Made by a program: the position numbers and the translations under genes | Part shown: piece by piece, positions 52,463-61,050 of the stretch | Layout: the number at the start of each line of letters is the position of its first letter | How positions within the stretch are numbered: position 1 is the stretch's first letter | Notes under the pieces: generated by a model | What the model was told of the DNA's origin: nothing | The model's database searches: none | Seen by the model: the letters and a program-made list of their open reading frames with translations, nothing else | Source of the DNA: CAKZSB01 sp964573105 | GTDB lineage: Bacteria > Pseudomonadota > Gammaproteobacteria > Granulosicoccales > Granulosicoccaceae | Length of the DNA stretch: 64,000 bases | Assembly: GCA_964573105.1 (NCBI GenBank) | Contig: CAZNIS010000031.1 | Location: 3,059-67,058 of the forward strand | Direction: 5' to 3'

Positions 52463-52773
52463 AAGATTCTCCGCGTGGTGGCGCGCCAATTGGTCGTCGG
52501 TGTCCTTCCGAAATCGAGCGTGTTATCGCTAATCAGTATGTGCGGCGGGGTTGCGGGATTCTTTTGGTCTGATCTGCCTTCCCCTTCGATCTGTTGGCAG
52601 TGTGCCCATCATTGCATCGGGAATACTCACGAACGTGGTGGAACACCGCGTCAACCTGCAGCTGGTAGCAGGTTAAAGGACTTAAACTCGGTGACGTTAG
52701 TCTGAAAAGGACACAGCCCGTTGTAGATAGATAGCGGGCCACGGATCAGTACCCAGGGAAAGGAGAATGTATC
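52463..52773. other. 311-bp intergenic region
   Basis: Divergent control region between the unknown 472-aa gene and the chemotaxis receptor. I see no gene, repeat or strong promoter; the only clear signal is AAGGAG at 52760-52765, the ribosome binding site for the receptor's GTG. Confidence 0.5.
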
Positions 52774-55293
52774 GTGGGTCAGTCGTTACTCGTCGGTATT
52801 CTGGCGCGCATGTCGATAGCCAAAAAAGTCATGCTGCTGTTCGCGGTCAATCTGTTGGTTGCGGTGACGATTTCTGCGGTCTGTCTGCTTTTTTTGGCAC
52901 TCATCCGTGGCGAATTGTTTCAGGTCGCGCATGAGGACATACCGCTGACGCAAAAGATCACCGCGCTCAGCAACAAACAGCTGGAACAGGCTGTCTATCT
53001 GGAACGTGCGCTACGATACAGCGGTCTGTCCGGGGATCGCGATAGTGCCGCCGAAAATTTGCGCAAATCGGTAGAGCGATTCAATCACTACGATGAGATG
53101 GTCGAATCTCTGTTGGCAGAAACGGTCGATATGATCAACGGATTCTTGTTGATCGATCACAAGCCTGAGGTCGTCGAGGAGTTTCGCTCAGTGCTGACCT
53201 CGATTGAAAGCATAGCGGTCGACCATAAGAAGTTTGGCACTTTGGCGCGCGAGACGCTGGCGCTGGTGGACTCTGGCAACACAGAACAGGCATCTCGCAG
53301 TATCGGCACGTTGGTGCAAATCGAGGAGAAGCTTGACAAGAAGGTGATCGAGGTGCTGGAGGAGTTTGCAAGCTTCACAGCTCGATCACTGAATACCGCT
53401 GCAGAGCACGAGGCGGACGCGATGAACATCGTCATGTTGGTATCCGTATTATCGCTGCTGCTTTCGTCGATTGTCTCGGTGTGGGTTATTCGAACCGTAT
53501 CCAGGCCGCTTCGGGATGTAAAGTCCTCCCTGCAATCACTTGGTAATGGTGTCGTTGAAGCATTGCCTGAATTTCGTCCTGACAGTGAAATCGGCGGTAT
53601 CTTTGATTCGATCGCACGTATAGGAGATAACCTGAACGCGATCAATCGTACGCAGGGTGCACTGTATCTTGATCTCGATGGACGCATGGAGTTTACCAAC
53701 GATCAGTTCTGCGCCTTGCTTGGGCAGAATTCTGAAGCGTTGGTGGGCAAGGCATTTCAGAGTTTCATTGACTCATCGGTCGATGCCTGGCGTCAGAAAT
53801 GGTTGAAAGCAAAAAGTGGCCAACCGTTTTCCATGGAGATTGCACTGAAGGGTACCGGTACAGAGCCTTGCTGGGTTCAGGCTACGGTGAATCCGATTCT
53901 GGGCGCGGACGGCATGACCCGGCGGGTGATTATTTACACGGTTGACATCAGCGAGGAGGTATCCCGGCGTCGAGAGATCGCGATGTTATCACTGGTCGCC
54001 GCGGAGACAGATAATCTGGTTGTAATTACTGATGCCCAGGAGCGAATCGAGTATGTCAACGATGGCTTCACGCGACTGACCGGCTACACTGCCGAAGAGT
54101 GTCTGGGCAAAAACCCGGGGCAGCTGTTACAGGGGAAGCAGACGAGCCAGCAAACGCGAGATCAGATCAGACAAAAAATTGAGTTACGGCAACCATTCTA
54201 TGATGAGATTTTGAATTACACCAAAACCGGCGAACCCTACTGGGTGTCGATGGCGATCAATCCCGTGCTGGATGAGTCGGGCCAGGTTGCACATTTTGTT
54301 TCCATTCAGGGCGATGTCACTGCCAACAAGACACGCGCGATTGAAAACGAGCGCGGCATGTCTGAATCGGTTGCGGTATTAAATGCGCTGGCCCAGGGCG
54401 ATCTAACGCAACCGATGACTGGCAAATACGAGGGCACTTTCAGAGAAATCGGCACTGCAGTAAACGACACCATCGACCGCCTGATTGGCGTGGTAAAAAG
54501 TATTCGCACGGTTGCCGGTACGGTCGATACGGCTGCACGCGAGATTGCAGCGGGCAACCTCAATTTAAGCAAGCGCACCGAGCAATCCGCCACCAGTCTG
54601 GATGAAATCACCAGTAGCATGCGGCAGATTACCGCCATCGTCGACGACAGTACCAAACACTCGAATCAGGCCAACGAGTTCGCTGCCGCCGCCCAGGATG
54701 AAGCCGAGAAGGGTGGCAAGATCGTGGGGCAGGCGATGACGGCGATGCATGAAATTCATCAATCGAGCAAAAAGATTGCAGATATCACCGGGGTCATCGA
54801 TGACATCGCCTTCCAGACCAATCTGCTTGCGCTGAATGCCTCAGTCGAGGCGGCTCGTGCCGGTGAGCAGGGGCGTGGCTTTGCCGTGGTCGCCAGTGAG
54901 GTGCGCAATCTTGCAAGCCGTAGCGCCAGTGCTGCCAAAGAGATCGAGGACCTGATCAAGCGCAGTGTGCAACAAGTGGAAAATGGAGTGGAACTGGTGC
55001 AGCAATCCGAGAGCACGCTGGAGAGTATCGTCGGTCGAGTCGAGAAGGTGACTGATATTGTCTCGCAGATGAATTCGGCTAGTCAGCAGCAGTCCAAAAC
55101 CACGCAGACCGTCCATCGAGCTATCATTGAACTCGATGATTCGACGCAACAGAATGCGGCACTGGTTGAGCAGGCTGCCGTGGCGAGTCAATCGACGACG
55201 CAGGAAGCAGACAATCTTATTTACCTGATTGACTTCTTCGATGTTCCCGACGAGTTGCCTTCGAATGTGACTGCGTTGCGAAAAACCGGGTAG
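52774..55293 (+). CDS. Methyl-accepting chemotaxis protein with two PAS domains
   Basis: 839 residues. Transmembrane helices lie near residues 20-44 and 219-239, enclosing a periplasmic helical sensor of about 175 residues. A HAMP-like linker ([17 protein letters not shown]) follows. Two PAS domains come next: about 295-400 ([17 protein letters not shown]) and 405-525 ([17 protein letters not shown]). The signalling tip [34 protein letters not shown] lies near 675-712. PAS2 resembles FAD-binding aerotaxis PAS domains ([16 protein letters not shown]). It senses both periplasmic and cytoplasmic or redox signals. The start is GTG behind AAGGAG. No che genes are nearby. Confidence 0.95.
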   Translation: [839 protein letters not shown]

Positions 55294-55413
55294 TTGCCTT
55301 GCGCCACCGCGAATGTGCTGTACGCGAGTGAAAAACAAAGTGAAAGTCTGCATTCAGCCGTTGAATGACAAGCCTCCAGATGCAACCATAGGGTGTTTGG
55401 ATAGTCATCAGGA

Positions 55414-56115
55414 ATGCTCGGTATGGAGGTCACAGGTGCTCAAGGGTTACACCGGCTGATCAGATGTATTGCGGCGGCAGCGCTGCTTATGCTGAGCGCT
55501 GCCTGCACTGTGTCGCCAAAGGTCACTGTGGCGGTCGATGCGATCAGCGCAACCGCGGTAGCCGACGATCCTCGTTATGTACTGGTGCCCGTCGTCGCTG
55601 GCGTTGACGAATCCGATCTGCACTTTCGTGAATATGCAGAACATATCCACAATGCGCTGAAAGGTAGCGGCATGCGCCGAGCGGAGTCCGCGGAGCTGGC
55701 CAATGTGGAGATCGAAGTCAACTACGGGTCGTCTCCACAGCAGCGTCTGGTCACAGTGCCGGGGCTGCATAGGCGCGCGTCTTTAAATGACCGGCACTGT
55801 GTTCATCGCGATCCGCGCGGGCGATGCCGTCAGTGGCGAAGCCGGTTATTCTCCGATCGTTTTGACTTGTTTGATCGGCAGGTGGGAGATAATGTGCGCG
55901 TGCGGTCGTACTATCGGATTTTTCTCACCCTTGAGGCGTTTGACAAAACCGCTGTAGAAAAACGCAGCCCGCTGTGGGTCACGCGCGCGCGCATCGAAAG
56001 CAATCGATCCGATATGCGGCTAGCCATGCCGGCGCTGATCGAGGCCGCTGCCGACTACATCGGTGAGGACACGGGCCGCGAAGTATATGTAACGCTGGCC
56101 GCACGCCAGCGATAA
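55414..56115 (+). CDS. Putative lipoprotein
   Basis: 233 residues with a hydrophobic N-terminus and a plausible lipobox ending at Cys31 (LMLSAAC), suggesting an outer-membrane or periplasmic lipoprotein. The mature part starts with beta-rich segments (YVLVPVVAGVDESDLHF), a pattern seen in DUF4136-like lipoproteins, with a Cys- and Arg-rich middle (RHCVHRDPRGRCRQWRSR). No further domain is recognised. ATG at 55414 or 55423. Confidence 0.72.
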   Translation: MLGMEVTGAQGLHRLIRCIAAAALLMLSAACTVSPKVTVAVDAISATAVADDPRYVLVPVVAGVDESDLHFREYAEHIHNALKGSGMRRAESAELANVEIEVNYGSSPQQRLVTVPGLHRRASLNDRHCVHRDPRGRCRQWRSRLFSDRFDLFDRQVGDNVRVRSYYRIFLTLEAFDKTAVEKRSPLWVTRARIESNRSDMRLAMPALIEAAADYIGEDTGREVYVTLAARQR

Positions 56116-56192
56116 CTGGCGAAAGTGCCTGACACTCACTGACGAAACGGCAGCCGCAGCGATAGAATGGAGCCTGGATACCGGAGCTTGCC

Positions 56193-57041
56193 ATGCCATC
56201 TCGCCGACGCTTTGCCCAGGTCGATGTTTTTACATCGCAGCCCACTCGCGGCAACGCATTGGCTGTGGTGATCGATGCCGAGGGCCTCGACGACGATCAA
56301 ATGCAGACGTTCGCAGCCTGGACCAATCTGGCGGAGACCACCTTCATACTGCCGCCGGATGACCCGTCCGCTGACTACAAGCTCAGAATTTTTACCCCGA
56401 CCAGAGAGATGCTGTTTGCGGGTCACCCCACCCTTGGCAGTTGTGCAGCATGGCTGCAGGGTGGTGGAGTCGCCCGGCGCGAAGGGCTGGTCAGGCAGGA
56501 GTGTGGCGTGGGCATCGTCGAGATCGATCACAGCGCAGAAGCGCCAGCTTTTGTCGCGCCACCCACTCGTATAGAGGTGCTGTCGTCACAGCGCGAGACT
56601 GATTTGACCGAGCGCCTGCAACTGGATCCATCGCGCATTGTCGCCGCGGCCGCGCTCGACAATGGTCCGCAGTGGCAGGTATTCGAACTTGCCAGTGCCG
56701 ACGATGTGCTTCGGGTTGATTCATCGCGGGTCAGGTGGCCCGACTACAAGGCAATCGGCTTGATCGGCCCGCATCCGCCAGGGGCCGAGTGCGACTATGA
56801 AGTTCGCATGCTGGCGCCATCAAGCGGTATGAGTGAGGACCCGATAACCGGATCGCTGAATTCGGCGCTGGCGCACTGGATGTTATCCAGAGGGACACTG
56901 GATCGATCACTGGTGATTGCACAGGGCAGTTGCATTGGCCGATGTGGACGCGTGTACGTGACCCCCGACCCGACAGTCGAAGGACGGGTGCTGATCGGTG
57001 GTCACTCGCACATTCTGATCGAAGGATCCGTCGTCCTGTAG
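56193..57041 (+). CDS. PhzF-family isomerase-like protein
   Basis: 282 residues. FAQVDVFTSQPTRGNALAVV at the N-terminus and the catalytic Glu in NLAETTFIL near residue 48 mark the PhzF/diaminopimelate-epimerase fold; LFAGHPTLGSCAAWL near 74 and SEDPITGSLNSALAHWM near 212 are the glycine-rich loops of the two halves. Known members isomerise a phenazine precursor, but most PhzF-like proteins have unknown substrates, and no phenazine genes are present. The ATG at 56193 fits. Confidence 0.92.
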   Translation: MPSRRRFAQVDVFTSQPTRGNALAVVIDAEGLDDDQMQTFAAWTNLAETTFILPPDDPSADYKLRIFTPTREMLFAGHPTLGSCAAWLQGGGVARREGLVRQECGVGIVEIDHSAEAPAFVAPPTRIEVLSSQRETDLTERLQLDPSRIVAAAALDNGPQWQVFELASADDVLRVDSSRVRWPDYKAIGLIGPHPPGAECDYEVRMLAPSSGMSEDPITGSLNSALAHWMLSRGTLDRSLVIAQGSCIGRCGRVYVTPDPTVEGRVLIGGHSHILIEGSVVL

Positions 57042-57180
57042 TGGCGGTCAGTCTGGTGGCATGGACTATGCCGCAACCAGCGATTTGCCCTGTCATCTGA
57101 AATCGATGGCGTATAATGGCCGCCCGCCAACTCGCCTGTGATTCGCAGGCGGGCAACGCAGCACTTTTCAGCCTGAGCCG

Positions 57181-58560
57181 ATGAACCTGAACCTCTTCGA
57201 TACCTACACCCGGCAGACGCGGGAATTCGTACCAATCAAAGCCGGTGAGGTGGGGCTCTACTGTTGTGGACCCACGGTTTACAACTATGCCCACATCGGC
57301 AACCTGCGCACCTACATTTTCGAAGACATCCTGCGTCGCGTGCTTGAGTACAACGGCTATGATGTCAGGCATGTGGTCAACATCACTGACGTCGGCCACC
57401 TGGTGTCAGACGGCGACGACGGTGAAGACAAAATGGCTGCAGGTGCTGCACGCACAGGCAAGAGTGCCTGGGAGATCGCAGAGATCTACACCGCTGCCTT
57501 CCTTGAAGATCTGCAACTGCTGAATATCAAGACACCGTCAGTCCTGTGCAAAGCTACCGATCACATCGCCGAGCAAATCGAGGCGATACGGCAGATTGAT
57601 GAAAAAGGCATGTGCTACACCTGTAGTGACGGCGTCTATTTCGACACCAGCCAGGACGCAGAATATGGCCATCTTGCCCGTCTGGATATCGAGGGCTTGC
57701 AGGAGGGCGCCAGAGTTGACAAGGGCGAGAAACGCAACCCGACCGATTTCGCACTATGGAAATTCAGCCCGGCTGATGAACAGCGGCAAATGGAATGGGA
57801 CAGTCCCTGGGGCAAGGGGTTTCCCGGCTGGCATATCGAGTGCTCGGCGATGGCGGCCAAGTATCTGGGACCGTTGTTTGATATCCACTGCGGCGGCAAG
57901 GATCACATACCAGTTCACCACAGCAACGAGATCGCCCAGTCGCGCGCCTGCTATGGCACCAATCTGTCGAACTACTGGATGCACGGTTACTTTCTCCAGA
58001 CCGACAAACACAAGATGTCAAAGTCGTCCGGTGAGTTTCTGCGCACAGCGACGCTGATCGAGAAAGGCTATGATCCGCTCGCCTATCGTTTTCTTTGTCT
58101 GCTGGCACACTACCGCAGCGACATCGCCTTCAGTTGGGAGGGGCTCGATAGCGCGTCCACTGCCCTGAACCGTCTTCGCGACGCCTTTCATCGCTGGCCA
58201 TCCGGCGGGCAGGTGGTCGACTCCCTGGCGGCGCGCTTTCGGGAGTATGTCAACGATGATCTCAATACCGCGCGCGCGATTGCACTGGTCTGGGAGATCG
58301 TCAAGGACGATACCCTCTCTGCAGCCGATAAAAGAGCCACAGTGGAACTGTTTGATACGGTGCTGGGGCTGGAACTAAACCAGTGGCAGCCGCCGCAGGC
58401 CGAAGCGATTCCGGATGACATCATGCAGTTGGCACAATCCCGACACGATGCGCGGCGCGATAAGGACTGGGCGGCGGCTGATCAAGCGCGCGATGCACTG
58501 GCCGAACGCGGCTATCAGGTGGTGGATACCAGTGACGGATTCGAAGTCAAGAAGTTGTAG
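57181..58560 (+). CDS. cysS: Cysteinyl-tRNA synthetase
   Basis: 459 residues, usual length. The class I signatures are YNYAHIGNLRT near residues 37-47 (HIGH) and HKMSKSSGEF near 279-288 (KMSKS). CCGPTVYNYAH and WHIECSAMA supply zinc-ligand cysteines and His. It charges tRNA-Cys. The start ATG at 57181 lies 140 bases after the phzF-like stop. A hairpin terminator follows its stop codon. Confidence 0.98.
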   Translation: MNLNLFDTYTRQTREFVPIKAGEVGLYCCGPTVYNYAHIGNLRTYIFEDILRRVLEYNGYDVRHVVNITDVGHLVSDGDDGEDKMAAGAARTGKSAWEIAEIYTAAFLEDLQLLNIKTPSVLCKATDHIAEQIEAIRQIDEKGMCYTCSDGVYFDTSQDAEYGHLARLDIEGLQEGARVDKGEKRNPTDFALWKFSPADEQRQMEWDSPWGKGFPGWHIECSAMAAKYLGPLFDIHCGGKDHIPVHHSNEIAQSRACYGTNLSNYWMHGYFLQTDKHKMSKSSGEFLRTATLIEKGYDPLAYRFLCLLAHYRSDIAFSWEGLDSASTALNRLRDAFHRWPSGGQVVDSLAARFREYVNDDLNTARAIALVWEIVKDDTLSAADKRATVELFDTVLGLELNQWQPPQAEAIPDDIMQLAQSRHDARRDKDWAAADQARDALAERGYQVVDTSDGFEVKKL

Positions 58561-58562
58561 CG

Positions 58563-58584
58563 GGCACCCGCTGTTGCGGGTGCC
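58563..58584 (+). terminator. Terminator hairpin after cysS
   Basis: Perfect 9-bp stem GGCACCCGC/GCGGGTGCC with a TGTT loop, 2 bases after the cysS stop, followed by the weak T-rich TGTTGT. Confidence 0.8.
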
Positions 58585-58619
58585 TGTTGTCAAAAACGGT
58601 TGTTAATAACGCCAGGCGC

Positions 58620-59618
58620 TCAATCTGACAGACCGGCGAGTAGGCGAGTCTGTTGCCAGACGGATTCCTCGATCGATACCTCATCGGGCATTTCGCGCTT
58701 TGAGCCCGGCAGGCGTGCATTGTCCTGCTGATCCACCGCTTCACTCAACCGCGCAATCCGCTGCCAGAAAACGTCACCCGAGAAGGTCGAAGGGTCGAGC
58801 AGAAAATAGAATTGCCCCAGGTTATGGGGCGGTCCGTCGGGTGACTTGATCGCTTTGACGTCCAGCGAATTGACACTGCCGGTCACCGCCGCAGCCAGCA
58901 CCTCCGCCATCAGTCCAAAGCCGTAACCCTTGTAGCCGCCCGTGGAAACCAGAGAGCCTGCCAGCGCCGCTTTCGGGTCTGTGGTTGGCTCGCCTTTTTT
59001 ATCGACGGCCCAGCCCAGCGGGATTTTTTCTCCGGCGGCTGCTGCCATGGTGATCTTGCCGAGCGCGATGGCGCTGGTGGATTGATCAAACTGAAAGCCG
59101 ATGCCGCCGTGCTCTGCCGGTACCGACATGGCAATCGGGTTGGTACCCAGCACCGCCTGATTGCCGCCTGGAGGTGAGACCACAGCCGAGGCATTGGTAA
59201 AACCGATGCCGATCATGCCGGCGCGCGCAATCTGTGCGGTAAAGTAGCCCAATGAGGTACAGGTATGTGCATGGCAGATCGCGAGCGCACAAGTGCCGGC
59301 TTCTTTGGCCACTGATAGTGCCTCGGGCAGGCCGCGTTCAAACGCAGCCTGGGCGAACCCGGTTCCGGCGTCGACTTTGACACTGGCTGAGCGCGGCAGC
59401 GTCACCACCGGTTCAGCGGTGCCACAGACGCGACCACTCTGCAATTGCAGGCAGTAACTCTCCAGATAATACAAGCCGCAGATGATATTACCGGTCGCCT
59501 CGGCCTCCCGGACAGCAGATGCCACTGCAGCGCTAATCCATTCGGCCGCACCGTGCCGAGTCAGCGCCTGGTGCGTTGTTGATTCGATCTCATCGAGTGA
59601 GACGGTCGTTCTGGTCAT
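58620..59618 (-). CDS. Ldh-family (malate/L-lactate/ureidoglycolate) dehydrogenase
   Basis: 332-residue NAD(P)-dependent oxidoreductase of the LDH2/MDH2 family (YlbC, YiaK, ComC). The catalytic His segment is CALAICHAHTCTSLGYF near residues 112-128, and NPIAMSVPAEH with STGGYKGYGFGLMAEVL near 160 and 226 are also typical. Substrates of the family include malate, sulfolactate, ureidoglycolate, imines and 2,3-diketogulonate, so none is assigned. It precedes the CMD-like gene on this strand? No: that gene lies upstream on the same strand (59652-60035), 33 bases away, suggesting an operon. Confidence 0.92.
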   Translation of the reverse strand: MTRTTVSLDEIESTTHQALTRHGAAEWISAAVASAVREAEATGNIICGLYYLESYCLQLQSGRVCGTAEPVVTLPRSASVKVDAGTGFAQAAFERGLPEALSVAKEAGTCALAICHAHTCTSLGYFTAQIARAGMIGIGFTNASAVVSPPGGNQAVLGTNPIAMSVPAEHGGIGFQFDQSTSAIALGKITMAAAAGEKIPLGWAVDKKGEPTTDPKAALAGSLVSTGGYKGYGFGLMAEVLAAAVTGSVNSLDVKAIKSPDGPPHNLGQFYFLLDPSTFSGDVFWQRIARLSEAVDQQDNARLPGSKREMPDEVSIEESVWQQTRLLAGLSD

Positions 59619-59651
59619 ACTGATGTCCGGTGGTCGATGGTTGCGTCGAGC

Positions 59652-60035
59652 TTACAGCAGGCCTTGTTCTTCAAGCACCTTGCGGGCGACTCTGAAGCAT
59701 TCCAGCGATTGTGGTACGCCACAGTAGATGCCCACCACGTGAATAATGGCGCGTATTTCCTCGACTGTGACCCCATTGGTGATGGCGCCACGACAATGGA
59801 TTTCCCATTCGTTCATTTTGCCCAGCGCCCCGATCATCGCAAGATTCATCATCGAACGCGTTTTCGCATCAATAGCGTCATCGCCCCAACCGAACCCCCA
59901 GCACCAGGCCGTCATCGCCTCCTGGAAAGGCCGGGTAAAGTCATCGGCGGCGGCGAGATTTTTCTCGACGTATTCTGCGCCCAGCGTGGCCTTGCGAGCG
60001 GCCAGCCCTTTTTCAAAGTGGTTGTTGTCTGTCAT
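59652..60035 (-). CDS. Carboxymuconolactone decarboxylase (CMD) family protein
   Basis: 127 residues, all helical. MTAWCWGFGWGDDAIDAKTRSMMNLAMIGAL near residues 41-71 and NEWEIHCRGAITNGVTVEEIRAIIHVVGIYCG near 74-105 follow the CMD pattern (E-x2-x-H, NG-T-EEI-E-H). Unlike AhpD it lacks a CxxC, so it is more like a gamma-carboxymuconolactone decarboxylase than a peroxidase. The frame opens to 60311, but the ATG at 60035 is the family start; the extra upstream codons include the 15-bp DNA repeat and are non-coding. Confidence 0.9.
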   Translation of the reverse strand: MTDNNHFEKGLAARKATLGAEYVEKNLAAADDFTRPFQEAMTAWCWGFGWGDDAIDAKTRSMMNLAMIGALGKMNEWEIHCRGAITNGVTVEEIRAIIHVVGIYCGVPQSLECFRVARKVLEEQGLL

Positions 60036-60147
60036 GGTTGCCTTCCTGTCTTTGCCGCAACGGCGTGAGGTTGTCGGGTGCGCACACGAAAGAATCGCAA
60101 GTCGTGAGCGACGCCCGAGTCTACACCCGGGCCAGGGGTAATTCGAG

Positions 60148-60192
60148 CCGGTCTGGATGGACCCGGTCTGGATGGACCCGGTCTGGACGAAC
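60148..60192. repeat. 15-bp tandem repeat, three copies
   Basis: Three consecutive 15-bp units: CCGGTCTGGATGGAC at 60148-60162, the same at 60163-60177, and a two-base variant CCGGTCTGGACGAAC at 60178-60192. It lies in the gap between the CMD and Popeye-like genes. As 15 is a multiple of three it does not break reading frames, but no gene is likely there. Confidence 0.9.
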
Positions 60193-60237
60193 CCGATCAG
60201 GGCGGCCCAGGATATAACCGACAGGTTGCCAAAATCG

Positions 60238-60942
60238 CTACGACGAATCCTGGTGAGTAGGCGAGCGGTTGGCCAGCTTGTGCGCCACCTGTACTGCCAG
60301 CAGCGATTCAAAGGCCACTTTCAGGCTTTCGCGTTTCTGCAGAAATTTGCCGAGCCTGCCTGCGTCCCAGCAGATGTACTGGCCGGGGCTGGTAAAGACT
60401 ACATCTGCCATGTTTGGACTGCCGGTTAGAAAGTTGAGCTCACCGAGAAAACAACCGGGGCCACGATGCGCCAGATGCTGGTCTGCGGTGTTGATGCTGA
60501 CAGTGCCGGCGTAGAGCAGGTAGAGCCGATTCGGTGACTCGCCCTGTCGGATCATACTGTCGTTGGTGTCGCTGTCGTGCCAGGTGGCGAGGTTCAATAT
60601 CTCTACTGTCTCTCGCGGTGTCAGGTTGCGAAACACCATGTTCTTCAGATGCTGCTGTTGCTCGGTCATTGGCACCGTGCGACGCGAGTAGATCAGATGT
60701 GCAATGTTGACCAGATTGATCAGCACGAATGCCGCCTGCCAGAACAGTGCTGATAGCAGCACCTCTTGCTGAAAGATGAAGTAGGGGAAGGTCATCGCAC
60801 CGGCGATGACGGATAAAACGCGCAGCCAGAAAATATCTCTAACAATATAAGCCGCGCAGTAACACAGGTTCGCGCAACTAAACAGGGCAATAGCAACCGT
60901 GGTGAGCATATCGATACTATCCGGGCGGGTGACCGTCGCCAC
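60238..60942 (-). CDS. Popeye-like membrane cyclic-nucleotide-binding protein
   Basis: 234 residues. Three hydrophobic helices (about 12-34, 40-60, 64-86) are followed by a cNMP-binding beta-roll: RQGESPNRLYLLYAGTVSI near 132-150 and RGPGCFLGELNFLTGSPNMADVVFT near 160-184. The Gly-Glu and Ser-Pro match the phosphate-binding cassette region. The order of three helices then a CRP-like domain is that of Popeye (POPDC) proteins, which bind cAMP. Start GTG 60942; ATG 60909 is an alternative. Likely a cAMP sensor in the inner membrane. Confidence 0.83.
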   Translation of the reverse strand: MATVTRPDSIDMLTTVAIALFSCANLCYCAAYIVRDIFWLRVLSVIAGAMTFPYFIFQQEVLLSALFWQAAFVLINLVNIAHLIYSRRTVPMTEQQQHLKNMVFRNLTPRETVEILNLATWHDSDTNDSMIRQGESPNRLYLLYAGTVSINTADQHLAHRGPGCFLGELNFLTGSPNMADVVFTSPGQYICWDAGRLGKFLQKRESLKVAFESLLAVQVAHKLANRSPTHQDSS

Positions 60943-61050
60943 CGAATTTATCTAACCGCTGCTTGCATCGCTTTCTGGCAAAGCTGTACTTGAAGCGGAC
61001 GTCAGCCCGCTGTGCCGCTTGCGACCATGCGCCGGGCTATAGCGGTGTGG

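Noticed and set aside
60148..60192. CRISPR array
   Set aside because: Units are 15 bp with no spacers.
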